A stretch of DNA of 64,000 bases from Marinobacterium aestuarii (lineage in GTDB: Bacteria; Pseudomonadota; Gammaproteobacteria; Pseudomonadales; Balneatricaceae), in assembly GCF_001651805.1 (NCBI RefSeq), contig NZ_CP015839.1, positions 2,604,001 to 2,668,000 of the forward strand, read 5' to 3'. The notes under the pieces are model-generated. The model did no database searches and was not told the DNA's origin. It worked only from the letters and a program-made list of their open reading frames with translations. A program made the translations under genes and the position numbers. This document shows positions 1 to 8,613 of the stretch, in pieces. Each line of letters starts with the position of its first letter. The stretch's first letter is position 1.

Positions 1-1013
1 GTCCAGGCGAAATCCACCTTGACGCCGGCGAGCTCTGGGAACGTCTTGACCATATTGGGGCGAATCAGCTGCTCTATCTTGCCGGGTTCGCGCGCACCAT
101 AAGTCACGCCACCACCATAAATAAGCCGGCCATCACCGCTCAGACGGTAGTAATCCAGCAGATAATTACAGTCTTCAACGCACTGATCCTGCGGCAGCAG
201 CGCCTGCTGTACCGCCTGGCTCAGGGGTTCGGTGGCCAGTACCTGGCTGCCACAGGGCATGGATTTTTGCGCCAGTTGCGGAATCAGGCCACCGAGGTAG
301 GCATTGCCGGCAACCACAACATGGGCTGCGCTAACACAGCCGTGTTCGGTGTGCAGCCGCACCTGCGCGCCCTGTTCGACACGCACAACCTTCGAGTCTT
401 CATAGATCACACCGCCAAGAGACTCCAGCGCAGCGGCTTCGCCGAGCACCAGATTCAGCGGATGAAAATGCCCGCCGCTTTTATCCAGCAGGCCGCCGGT
501 GTAGCGGTCCGAGCCGATGTGCTGGCGAATACTGCTGGCATCGAGCATTTCGAGCTGCTCATGGCCATGTTTTTCCCACAGCCGCTTCTTGCTGGCCATT
601 TCATCCAGCTGGGCGCTGGTGCAGGCCGCGAAGATGCCGCCGTCCTTGAGATCGCACTGGATGCTGTAGCGCTTGACGAAATCGCGGATAATGCGGCCGC
701 CTTCGAACGCCATGGCACCCATGGCGTTGGCGGTGTCCTGGCCATAATGCTGTTCGATAAAGTCCATGTCACGGCTGTAGCTGTGCACGATCTGGCCGCC
801 ATTGCGGCCGGAGGCGCCAAATCCGATACGGCTGGCTTCCAGCACTATAACGCTGAATCCCTGCTCGGCCAGGTGCAGCGCACTGGACAGGCCGGTGAAG
901 CCGGCACCAATAACGCAGATATCCGCCGTGGCATCACCCGCAAGTGACGGCCGCTGCCGGGTATCATTGGCGGAGGCGGCATAGTAGGACGCAGTATGCT
1001 GTTGTGTTGTCAT
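1..1013 (-). CDS. puuB: Gamma-glutamylputrescine oxidase-like FAD oxidoreductase (3' end outside window)
   Basis: Translating the minus strand from the ATG at 1013 gives an open frame to the window edge (337 codons, C-terminus missing). About 30 residues in is a dinucleotide-binding motif ICVIGAGFTGLSSALHLAE, followed by GASGRNGGQ, the DAO-family flavin-binding pattern. In the Puu pathway this enzyme oxidises gamma-glutamylputrescine to the aldehyde, releasing ammonia and peroxide. It is the last visible gene of a leftward operon with a transporter, aldehyde dehydrogenase and PuuA-like synthetase, 101 bases after the transporter. The operon context makes PuuB more likely than another DAO-family amine or amino-acid oxidase. 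Family assignment is firm, exact substrate inferred. Confidence 0.85.
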   Translation of the reverse strand, partial: MTTQQHTASYYAASANDTRQRPSLAGDATADICVIGAGFTGLSSALHLAEQGFSVIVLEASRIGFGASGRNGGQIVHSYSRDMDFIEQHYGQDTANAMGAMAFEGGRIIRDFVKRYSIQCDLKDGGIFAACTSAQLDEMASKKRLWEKHGHEQLEMLDASSIRQHIGSDRYTGGLLDKSGGHFHPLNLVLGEAAALESLGGVIYEDSKVVRVEQGAQVRLHTEHGCVSAAHVVVAGNAYLGGLIPQLAQKSMPCGSQVLATEPLSQAVQQALLPQDQCVEDCNYLLDYYRLSGDGRLIYGGGVTYGAREPGKIEQLIRPNMVKTFPELAGVKVDFAW

Positions 1014-1114
1014 CTTGGTTCTCGTTACCCGCAGAGGTCTGGCGGGCCTCAGTACAAATTTGAATATGGTTTGGGGCTGTGGCTATACCGGGGTTCTTGC
1101 CGGGCCTTAAACGC

Positions 1115-2587
1115 TCAGGCCATCATGTACCCCAGCAGCAGGAAGCCCAGCAGTGTCAGAGCGCCGCCCATCAGCGCATAGGGTAGCTGTGTAATGGCAT
1201 GGCCCATGGTTGTGCACCCCGAGCCCTGGGATGAAAGCACGGTGGAGTCACTGAAAAAGCACGCATGACTGCCAAAGGCGGACGCCGACAGCAGGGCGCC
1301 AACGGTCAGCGGCATTGAGACATCCAGGGATTGCGCCATGGGGATCACGATCGGCAGCGATACTACGAACACGCCCCAGCTGGAGCCGGTGGCGAACACC
1401 ACCGCAGCCATCAGTGCAAACACGATGGCCGGCAGCAAGGTCGGTGACAGCCAGGGGGTGACGGCATCGATGATGTAGGGCGTCATGCCCAGCTGATCAT
1501 TGACCTCCTTGACCATAAAGCCGGCGGCAACCACAGCGATGGGGTAGAGCATGACCTTGAAGCCATCGAGCATGGCCTCCACCAGCTGCTCGCAACGCAT
1601 CAGTCCCTGCACAAAGTACAGCACCAGCGTGAACACCGAGGCCACCAGCGCTCCCTTGAGCAGATCAATTTCGTAGTAGAGGCTGGCGCCAACCAGCACC
1701 GCCATGGGCAGCAGAAAGTTAAGCAGGCCTGTCAGTGGCGTCGTGCGGGGCAGGCTGGATGTATCAAGCACGGTGACAGGGGCATCCTCGGGAATTGGCT
1801 GGCCGGCACGGGCGCGTTTTTCCGCGGCCTTCATGGGGCCTATATCACCGATCCAGCCGAGTACGACCAGCCCTACGATCAGCAGCGCCGCCCAGCCATA
1901 GGCCATATAGGGGATGGCCTGGATGTAGAGAGACATGCCGCCGCCTGCCGCCACCGCCTGGTTTTCCTCCAGCAGGGCTGCAAAGTAGACCGCCCAGGTG
2001 GATACGGGCACCAGTATGCAGACCGGCGCGGCGGTGGAGTCCACCACGTAGGCCAGCTTTTCGCGAGAAATGCGATAGCGGTCGGTCAGATTCTTCATGG
2101 TCGCGGATACCGCGAGCGAATTCAGGTAGTCGTCAATAAACACCAGCACGCCCAGCCCTGCGGTACACAGCAGTGTCTGACGCGAATTTTTAAGACGCCC
2201 GGTCAGAAGATTGCTGAAGCTGAGCACACTGCCGCCACGCTCCAGCAGATTGATCAGGCCGCCCATCATGCCGCACACCAGAATGATCCAGGCGATGGTT
2301 TCGTTCATCATCACGTTGAGTGACAGATCTGCCAGACCTGTAACAAGGTCGGCAGGCTCCAGCAACAGCAGGCCGGCGATAACGCCGGTCAGGATAGCTT
2401 CCAGTGGCCGGCGTGTAATGATGGCGGTGAGCAGAATAAGCACCGAGGGCAATAGACTCAGGGCGCCAAAATTATCATCGGCGGGCATCTGGTTCGACAC
2501 ATAGGCCACGCCCATGGCCAGCAGGGCAAAACCTGCGACGGGTTTCCAGCGGATTCTACGGGGTACGCTCAGGACAGAAGTGGTCAT
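1115..2587 (-). CDS. NhaC-family Na+/H+ antiporter-like transporter
   Basis: This 490-residue polytopic membrane protein has about eleven hydrophobic segments spread over its length, beginning near residue 15. Polar conserved stretches such as CGMMGGLINLLERGG, DDYLNSLAVS and GSWGVF are typical of the NhaC/YqkI branch. Family members exchange Na+ or organic solutes across the inner membrane. It sits between the aldehyde dehydrogenase (76 bases) and the PuuB-like oxidase (101 bases) in the same direction. That placement suggests it moves a polyamine or related amine, in the position where enterobacteria carry the unrelated PuuP permease. The substrate is inferred from context. A purine-rich ribosome site (AAGAGAG) precedes the ATG. 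Confidence 0.85.
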   Translation of the reverse strand: MTTSVLSVPRRIRWKPVAGFALLAMGVAYVSNQMPADDNFGALSLLPSVLILLTAIITRRPLEAILTGVIAGLLLLEPADLVTGLADLSLNVMMNETIAWIILVCGMMGGLINLLERGGSVLSFSNLLTGRLKNSRQTLLCTAGLGVLVFIDDYLNSLAVSATMKNLTDRYRISREKLAYVVDSTAAPVCILVPVSTWAVYFAALLEENQAVAAGGGMSLYIQAIPYMAYGWAALLIVGLVVLGWIGDIGPMKAAEKRARAGQPIPEDAPVTVLDTSSLPRTTPLTGLLNFLLPMAVLVGASLYYEIDLLKGALVASVFTLVLYFVQGLMRCEQLVEAMLDGFKVMLYPIAVVAAGFMVKEVNDQLGMTPYIIDAVTPWLSPTLLPAIVFALMAAVVFATGSSWGVFVVSLPIVIPMAQSLDVSMPLTVGALLSASAFGSHACFFSDSTVLSSQGSGCTTMGHAITQLPYALMGGALTLLGFLLLGYMMA

Positions 2588-2663
2588 GAGTTATGCTCTC
2601 TTTATTCTTGGAATTTTCGGGTATCCCTGGCCATCGGCAAACTTCTGGCGACCAGGGATCCGG

Positions 2664-4085
2664 TTATTCGGGCAGCTGAATCGACTTGATCTCGATGAAC
2701 TCGTGCAGGCCCTCATTGCTCCATTCGCGGCCATTGCCCGACTGCTTGTAGCCACCAAAGGGCGCGCTGTAGTTCCAGCCGGCACCGTTGACACTGACCT
2801 GGCCTGCCCGCAGGTGACGGGCGATCTGCTGCGCCTGTACCGCATCTCCGGCCCAGACTGCAGCGGCAAGTCCGTAGGGCGTGTCATTGGCCAGACGAAT
2901 GGCGTCCGCTTCATCCTCAAAGGCCAGCATGCACAGCACCGGGCCAAAGATTTCCTCCCGCGCCACGCTCATGTCGGCGGTGACATCGGCCAGTAGCGTA
3001 GGGCGCACATAGCAACCCTGCTCCAGTCCCTCGGGCGGCTCGGTACCACCACTCACCAGGCGGGCACCTTCATTCACGCCCTTGCGGATGGCATCCAGCA
3101 CCCGGGCCTGGTGCGCGGCTGAACTCATGGGGCCCATAAAACTGTCGCTGGATTGTGGGTCACCCACCTGGATGGCCTCAACTTCAGCCTGGGCGATCGC
3201 CACGGCTTCGGCGTAATGACTGCGCGGCACCAGCATGCGGCTGAGGGCACAGCAAATCTGGCCAGAGTTGACCATGACATCGCGCACGCCAAAGCGTATC
3301 GCGGCCGCCAGATCCGCATCTTCAGTGATAATCAGCGCTGACTTGCCACCCAGTTCCTGACACACACGCTTCACATCCGGTGCCGCCATCTGGGCGATAC
3401 GAACACCCGCCCGGGTGGAGCCGGTGAAGGACACCATATCCACCTGCGCATGGGTGCACAGCGGCTCGCCCACGCCTGGGCCGTCACCAGTCACCAGATT
3501 GAAGACACCGGCGGGCAGGCCTGCCGCCTGGGCAACCTGGGCAAATATCAGCGCGTGCAGCGGTGTCGTCTCGGCAGGTTTCAGCACCATGGTGCAACCG
3601 GCGGCCAGCGCCGGCGCCACCTTGCCCACCAGCTGGTGCAGCGGCACGTTCCAGGGTGTGATAAAGGCACAGACACCGATGGCTTCGCGCACGATCATGG
3701 AGTGCCCTTCGCGGCGCACTTCATCCATCAGCGCCGCGCGGGGCGCAAAGGAACGCATGCCAGCGATGGGGCCTGCGACCTGCCAGTCCCGCGACAGATG
3801 CAGCGGCATGCCCATCTCCCGGCTAATGGTGCAGGCCAGTTCTTCACTGCGCGCTTCAAGACCTGCACAGATACGCTCGATGCAGGCGGCGCGTTCGGCA
3901 GAAGGCGTCGCCGCCCAGGCAGGGAAGGCGCGCCTTGCTGCCAGTACGGCCCGATCGACATCCGCGGCGCTGGCGTCGGTGACCCTGGCATGCACAGCGC
4001 CACTGGCGGGATTAATCAGCTCCCGCACGGCACCGCCGGCAGCAACCCAGCAGCCATCGATATAGATTTCAGTTAACGTATCCAT
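2664..4085 (-). CDS. Aldehyde dehydrogenase (PuuC-like step)
   Basis: This is a 473-residue NAD(P)-dependent aldehyde dehydrogenase of normal family length. Visible landmarks are the cofactor/active-site stretch FITPWNVP near residue 140, the general-base motif ELGGKSA near 245 and the catalytic cysteine region NSGQICCA near 275. In a Puu pathway it would oxidise gamma-glutamyl-aminobutyraldehyde to gamma-glutamyl-GABA. The gene lies 119 bases after the PuuA-like synthetase and 76 before the transporter, so it is probably cotranscribed. AAGG lies seven bases before the ATG. Family is certain; the substrate is inferred from neighbours, and other aldehydes are possible. Confidence 0.9.
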   Translation of the reverse strand: MDTLTEIYIDGCWVAAGGAVRELINPASGAVHARVTDASAADVDRAVLAARRAFPAWAATPSAERAACIERICAGLEARSEELACTISREMGMPLHLSRDWQVAGPIAGMRSFAPRAALMDEVRREGHSMIVREAIGVCAFITPWNVPLHQLVGKVAPALAAGCTMVLKPAETTPLHALIFAQVAQAAGLPAGVFNLVTGDGPGVGEPLCTHAQVDMVSFTGSTRAGVRIAQMAAPDVKRVCQELGGKSALIITEDADLAAAIRFGVRDVMVNSGQICCALSRMLVPRSHYAEAVAIAQAEVEAIQVGDPQSSDSFMGPMSSAAHQARVLDAIRKGVNEGARLVSGGTEPPEGLEQGCYVRPTLLADVTADMSVAREEIFGPVLCMLAFEDEADAIRLANDTPYGLAAAVWAGDAVQAQQIARHLRAGQVSVNGAGWNYSAPFGGYKQSGNGREWSNEGLHEFIEIKSIQLPE

Positions 4086-4204
4086 CCTAAGACCTTGATT
4101 ATAAAGTTAACTAGAGAGTTGATGTGCGAGCTTCACGCCAGGCTGCGGGCCTGCCCCATGCATCACGCATGCGGCAACAGGCCCCCGGACTGACCATCAC
4201 AAGA

Positions 4205-5563
4205 TCACAGGGTCGACAGATACCACTGGGTTTCGAGTTCGCTGACATGGCGCTCAAACTGGCTCAGTTCATCGGACTTGCAGCTGTCATACAGATCGAC
4301 AAAGTCGCTGCCCAGATAGTTGCGCAGCACCTCGCTTTGGCGAAACAGTTCCAGCGCATCGGGCATGCGGATCGGCAGGCCAATGGTTTCATCGGCGAAG
4401 GCGTTGCCCTCGGTATCAGGGCCGGGTTTGCATTCCTGTTGCAGGCCGTGGTGTACACCGGCAAGCAGGGCGCTCATCACCAGATAGGGGTTGGCATCGG
4501 CACCCGAGACACGGTGCTCGATGCGGGTAGCAGCCTCCGTACCCGCCGGAATGCGTACCGCCACGGTACGGTTATCGTAACCCCAGTTGGGTGCGATGGG
4601 CACGTAGTAGCCCGGCTGCAGGCGGCGGTAGGAATTGACGTTGGGGCAGAACAGCGCCATGGACGCCGGCATCATCTGCAAAAGACCGCCAACGCCATGT
4701 TCCAGCATCTGCTGATGCTTGGCAAAGACGTTGTTGCCCTGGGCATCCAGCAGGCTGATATGGATGTGCATGCCATTGCCGGCTTCTTCGCTGTAGGGCT
4801 TGGCCATAAATGAGGCTTCCATGCCATGCTGTTCGGCCACAGACTTGATCACCCGCTTGAGCAGCAGAGCGTTATCACAGGCCACCAGGGCATCGTCCTG
4901 ATGCTTGAGGTTGATTTCGAACTGGCCCGGGGCGTTTTCCGCCACTGCGGTATCGGCAGGAATATCCTGGGCTGCGGTGTACTCGGCGATGTCTTCCAGC
5001 AGATTGGCGTAGTCATCCAGGTTGGTCATCGAATACACCTGCGTGTGCTCGTCACGCTTGCCACTGCGCGGAGATAGCGGCGGCTGCGGGCGACCGGCTT
5101 CGTCTCTTTCCTGATCGATAAGGTAAAACTCAAGTTCGACCGCCACCACTGGAGTCAGGCCCAGGGCGTCAAATTTTTTCAACACCCGGGCCAGAACATG
5201 ACGCGGGTCGCCGAAGAAGGGCGAACCATCTTCTTCGAACATATGCATCATCAACTGGGCCATCGGGCGGCGCTGCCAGGGCGCCAGTTTCAGGGTGCCA
5301 GGTTCAGGCCTGCAAACCCGGTCGGGCTCGCCAATTTCCAGCCCCAGGCCGCAGCTTTCAACGGTATTGCCGGTGATATCGAGGGAAAACAGGGATGCCG
5401 GCATGTTCACGCCATCCTCGTACACTTTTTCCAGACCTTCGCGTTCAATCCGCTTGCCCCGGATGACGCCATTAAGATCGGGGATCAGGAGGTCAATGGC
5501 CTCCATGTCCGGATTCTGTTGCAGAAAAATAGCGGCTTCGGTGTGCTGACTGTGGGAAGACAT
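4205..5563 (-). CDS. puuA: Gamma-glutamylputrescine synthetase-like glutamine synthetase homolog
   Basis: This 452-residue protein belongs to the glutamine synthetase fold. Motifs include the N-terminal DLNGVIRGKRI, the metal-binding VELEFYL, NAPGQFEINLKH, the ATP-site MAKPYSEEAGNGMHIH and the arginine-rich EAATRIEHRVSGADANPYL. PuuA-type members ligate glutamate to putrescine instead of ammonia. I chose the ATG at 5563 rather than the upstream one at 5629 because AAGGAC precedes it at correct spacing and the extra 22 residues look non-coding. It is the first gene of the leftward puu operon, divergent from puuD. The operator-like palindrome at 5696-5712 lies in its promoter region. Pathway role is supported by five neighbouring pathway genes. 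Confidence 0.92.
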   Translation of the reverse strand: MSSHSQHTEAAIFLQQNPDMEAIDLLIPDLNGVIRGKRIEREGLEKVYEDGVNMPASLFSLDITGNTVESCGLGLEIGEPDRVCRPEPGTLKLAPWQRRPMAQLMMHMFEEDGSPFFGDPRHVLARVLKKFDALGLTPVVAVELEFYLIDQERDEAGRPQPPLSPRSGKRDEHTQVYSMTNLDDYANLLEDIAEYTAAQDIPADTAVAENAPGQFEINLKHQDDALVACDNALLLKRVIKSVAEQHGMEASFMAKPYSEEAGNGMHIHISLLDAQGNNVFAKHQQMLEHGVGGLLQMMPASMALFCPNVNSYRRLQPGYYVPIAPNWGYDNRTVAVRIPAGTEAATRIEHRVSGADANPYLVMSALLAGVHHGLQQECKPGPDTEGNAFADETIGLPIRMPDALELFRQSEVLRNYLGSDFVDLYDSCKSDELSQFERHVSELETQWYLSTL

Positions 5564-5695
5564 GGTCTTGTCCTTGGTTTTCTTGGAATCACGCCTGGGG
5601 CGTGGGATGGCCGGAGGCGGCCACAACAAACGCTTTTATGTGTTTGTTATATCGATCAGTTTAGCGATTTAGAAATCTGTCGGTCAAGGGTGATT

Positions 5696-5712
5696 GATCA
5701 ATTTATTGATCA
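5696..5712. promoter_or_regulatory. Probable PuuR-type operator in the puuA-puuD divergent promoter region
   Basis: The 17-base palindrome GATCAATTTATTGATCA lies in the AT-rich gap between the divergent synthetase and hydrolase genes. A nearly identical 17-mer (15/17) sits directly upstream of the PuuR-like repressor gene. A single shared palindrome at the two control regions of one pathway is what a local repressor site would look like. Binding itself is inferred. Confidence 0.6.
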
Positions 5713-5852
5713 ATAAAGCCGCCAAAATACCCACATATAGGTATTTATGTTCCCTTATTTTCTTCAATGTAGCAAAATCGCTTCATTCAGCGTAAAGCAC
5801 AGGCTATAACTCATGCCTGAATGATGAATATAAAGATCAATCGAGAAATACC

Positions 5853-6632
5853 ATGACGCCTCAATCCGCCTCGCCAACACCACGCCCCCTCGTCGGAATT
5901 GCCTGTTGCACCCGCTTGCAGGGTGCACATCGCTTTCACATGGTGGGTGACAAGTATATTCAGGCCGCCCGCAGCGGCGCCGATGTCTCGGTACTGCTCC
6001 TGCCTGCCCTGGGGGAAGACAGCGTTGACCTGCTGTCGCAGCTGGACGGCATCCTGCTGACCGGCAGCCATTCCAATGTCGAGCCCAGGCACTATGGTGC
6101 TGCACAGCAGCAGGAAGACATGCTCACCGATCCACTGCGTGACGCCACCACCCTGACGCTGATCCGCGCCGCAATAGAGCAGCAGGTGCCGGTGCTCGGC
6201 ATCTGCCGCGGCTTTCAGGAAATCAATGTGGCACTGGGTGGCAGCCTGCATCAGGCCGTGCAGGAGGTTGCGGGGCTGCAGGATCACCGCGAAGACAAGA
6301 AGCAGCCGCTGCAACAGCAGTATGGGATTTCTCACCCAGTTGAGCTCCAGCCCGGCGGCCAGTTGGCCCGCTTGATGAGCGATGCGCGCACTCAACAGGT
6401 GAATTCGTTGCATGGGCAGGGCGTGCAACGCCTGGCACCGGGGCTGCGTGTCGAAGCTCTGGCACCGGATGGACTGGTAGAAGCCTTTAGCCTGGATGAC
6501 AGTAACGCGGGCTTTTTGCTGGCGGTGCAGTGGCACCCGGAGTGGCAAATGGCACAGCATCCGTTCTACCGGGCCATTTTCGAGACTTTTGGCAACGCCT
6601 GCCGGGCCCGGGCGGCGACACGAAACACCTGA
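5853..6632 (+). CDS. puuD: Gamma-glutamyl-GABA hydrolase (class I glutamine amidotransferase-like)
   Basis: This 259-residue protein has the class I amidotransferase triad elements. The nucleophile cysteine is in LGICRGFQE near residue 116, and the histidine/glutamate pair is in VQWHPEW near 226. NSLHGQG, conserved in PuuD-like peptidase C26 proteins, precedes them. It would hydrolyse gamma-glutamyl-GABA to glutamate and GABA, the last step of the pathway. It is transcribed divergently from the puuA operon, and the putative operator at 5696 lies between them. The repressor gene follows 122 bases downstream. Length and motifs match full-length family members. Confidence 0.93.
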   Translation: MTPQSASPTPRPLVGIACCTRLQGAHRFHMVGDKYIQAARSGADVSVLLLPALGEDSVDLLSQLDGILLTGSHSNVEPRHYGAAQQQEDMLTDPLRDATTLTLIRAAIEQQVPVLGICRGFQEINVALGGSLHQAVQEVAGLQDHREDKKQPLQQQYGISHPVELQPGGQLARLMSDARTQQVNSLHGQGVQRLAPGLRVEALAPDGLVEAFSLDDSNAGFLLAVQWHPEWQMAQHPFYRAIFETFGNACRARAATRNT

Positions 6633-6735
6633 AAGCAAGCAGGTGTCAGGGCTCTTTGGCCGCCACCTGCAGCCACTTTTTATCCGTCGGCGACATGGTA
6701 TGATGCGGCCGACCTGATGCGGTAAATCAAGCTGC

Positions 6736-6752
6736 GATCAATATATTTATCA
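6736..6752. promoter_or_regulatory. Probable operator immediately upstream of the PuuR-like repressor gene
   Basis: GATCAATATATTTATCA ends two bases before the repressor start codon. It differs from the palindrome in the puuA-puuD gap at only two of 17 positions. Its location overlapping the translation start region suggests autorepression. Confidence 0.55.
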
Positions 6753-6754
6753 GG

Positions 6755-7312
6755 ATGGGAGTCTCAAGTGTGGATGTAGGTGACCGACTCAAGAAAATTC
6801 GTCAGATCTACGGCTTTTCTCAGCGCGAACTGGCCAAGCGGGTGGGCCTGACCAACAGCACGATTTCGATGATCGAGCAGAACCGCGTCAGCCCATCGGT
6901 CAGTTCACTGAAAAAGATTCTCGACGGCATTCCAATGTCCGTCAGCGAATTCTTTACCGTGGATCTGAATGCCCACGACAAGGTGGTGTACCGCCCGGAC
7001 GAACTCATAGATATCGGCAGCGATGGCATAGAACTGCGCCTGGTGGGCAGTGTCGAGAACAAGTCGGGCCTGGCGCTGCTCATCGAAAGCTATGAGCCCG
7101 GCGCCGATACGGGTACCGAGATGATGTCCCATGAGGGTGAAGAGGCCGGCACCGTGATAGAAGGCTCTATCGAGGTCACCATCGGCGGCGAAGTGCATCG
7201 GCTGGATGCCGGCGACAGCTACTCGTTCTCCACCCAGATCCCCCATCGTTTTCGCAATCGCAGCAAGAAAACCTGCCGTATCGTCAGCGCCCATACACCG
7301 CCGACCTTCTAA
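6755..7312 (+). CDS. puuR: XRE-cupin transcriptional regulator, PuuR-like
   Basis: This 185-residue regulator has an N-terminal Xre-type helix-turn-helix (residues about 8-62, with SQRELAKRVGLTNSTISMIE as the recognition core). A C-terminal cupin fold follows (about 105-180, with HEGEEAGTVIEGSIEV and the sheet-ending histidine in QIPHRFRN). This architecture and length match PuuR, which represses polyamine catabolism genes until putrescine or a metabolite binds the cupin. It lies downstream of puuD in the same direction. The operator-like palindromes at 5696 and 6736 are plausible targets. The assignment relies on domain order plus context. Confidence 0.9.
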   Translation: MGVSSVDVGDRLKKIRQIYGFSQRELAKRVGLTNSTISMIEQNRVSPSVSSLKKILDGIPMSVSEFFTVDLNAHDKVVYRPDELIDIGSDGIELRLVGSVENKSGLALLIESYEPGADTGTEMMSHEGEEAGTVIEGSIEVTIGGEVHRLDAGDSYSFSTQIPHRFRNRSKKTCRIVSAHTPPTF

Positions 7313-7424
7313 CGCTTTTCCTGATGCCTTGCGCCGAAAAGCAGCCCTGCCGTCCGCCCACGGCAGGGACTTCTTGCAGTGCCCCTGTGCCATTCACCAG
7401 CATGCGCCTGTCACACACCGGCCT

Positions 7425-7978
7425 CCTACAGTAGATGCGCTGGAGCAAGTCATTAACCTGCCCGGCCTGAACGAGCCCTCCAGCCAAATGGCCATCCCTT
7501 TGCCCGGCATACGCGGGCTGATCGGTGTGCTCTATACCGAAAGCCAGCAGGAATGCCGCTTCAGTTATGACCTCGAAGCGAGGCATCACCCGACCTCCTG
7601 CGGGTGGAATACCATGACCGGGATCACAGCGTGTTTATCGATGGCGACTACCTGATCAAGGGTGTGGCCGGTGCCGTGCTCTGGCGCATTCTGAATGATT
7701 ACAGCGAAAGAGGGCGTGTCGATTTCAGTAACCGTGAGCTGCGCCTTGATACCCGCCTGGGTCTGCCGGAAATCAGCGACAATCTGGAAGCACGGCTGAT
7801 TTTGCTTAACCGACGCCTGCAAGAGCGCAGCCCTTTCCTGCGCATCGAGAAAACGGGGCGAGGGCGCTTTCGCCTGCTGCTGCAGCGCCCCCTGGTACTT
7901 GTGCCGATGAATCCATGCGCGGCGCCAATGATGCAAGGCGGTATCAACCCGCCTGCTGCCAGCGCGGATCAGGCGTAG
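7425..7978 (+). pseudogene. Frameshifted remnant of a GAF/winged-helix-type regulatory protein
   Basis: Two reading frames carry what looks like one protein. The first (about 7425-7590) reads like the end of a GAF-type sensory domain, with LPGIRGLIGVLYTES and FSYDLEA. The second continues from about 7570 to the stop at 7978, reading SPDLLRVEYHDRDHSVFIDGDY, DNLEARLILLNRRLQ and EKTGRGRFRL, a compact basic domain of winged-helix character. The frame must shift near 7570-7590, and no N-terminal part is visible upstream of 7425. I judge it a decayed or disrupted gene. The shift could instead be a sequencing error, but the missing N-terminus argues for real decay. The family name is a tentative recollection, not a search result. 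Confidence 0.45.
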
Positions 7979-8301
7979 CGCCATGGGCCCTTGCAACGCG
8001 AGTCTCGCCAAGCGTCTGCGCGCCGCCCAGGCTCACTGCGCTCAAGAGGCTGCCGTTACAGCACGTTTGATCCTCCACTGATTGGCGACGTAGCAACCTC
8101 CAGGGCAACAAGAACCGCGACCACCATTTCTGACGACGCAGGCCTGGTTTTTTGCGCGCAGTGGCTCTGGCTGCTGGCGTCAAGGTCGCAGAGCCGGCGT
8201 TTCGCCCCGGCCAGAGCTTTTTCCAGAAGGCGGGCGCTTTCCAGACTCTGCGCCGCGGCTTATTGTCGCTAGCCGCTGCAAATATGCCGCGCCTCCGGTG
8301 G
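7979..8301. other. Gene-free stretch, probably eroded coding sequence
   Basis: No open frame here has convincing protein character. Short stretches on the minus strand (LESARLLEKALAGAKRRLCDLDA in one frame) look like coiled-coil coding sequence broken by stops, consistent with an eroded gene between two other pseudogenes. Confidence 0.35.
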
Positions 8302-8519
8302 CTAGTTTTCGTCATTTTCATCAGAGTCTCCGCGATCCAGCTGAACCTCGCCCCAGGCCATGACCGCATCGTCGGTCGGCGGCAGTGGTTCGAGGGAAAT
8401 ATAGGCTGTCGGAATAGGCCGCCCCGGTGCTACGGGGTCGGGGGCATCGATGCCGGCGGCGCCGCCGCCGAAATGACGCTATGCAGCGTCAGTGCAGACA
8501 TCAGTAACAGGTGTTTCAT
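8302..8519 (-). pseudogene. Small secreted protein gene split by a frameshift
   Basis: From the ATG at 8519 the minus strand encodes a clean signal peptide, MKHLLLMSALTLHSVISA, but that frame stops after about 29 codons. A second frame then continues with mature-protein character (IDAPDPVAPGRPIPTAY, LEPLPPTDDAVMAWGEVQ) and an acidic tail DRGDSDENDEN before a TAG at 8302. The switch falls in a GCG/GCC-repeat tract, a common site of slippage. Joined, it would be a secreted protein of about 70 residues of unknown function. It lies downstream of the solute-binding protein gene on the same strand and may once have been cotranscribed with it. Confidence 0.4.
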
Positions 8520-8613
8520 GCCAAGTGCTCAACTTCAGGTTCGACCGTTTCAGCCTACGCCTGACACTCAAACGGTGTTGTTAAGACTTCACTCAAGGAA
8601 TCTTAAAAGAATG

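Noticed and set aside
267-947. A 226-residue plus-strand open frame at the window start
   Set aside because: The minus strand encodes a PuuB-like flavoprotein with clear dinucleotide-binding motifs over the same bases.
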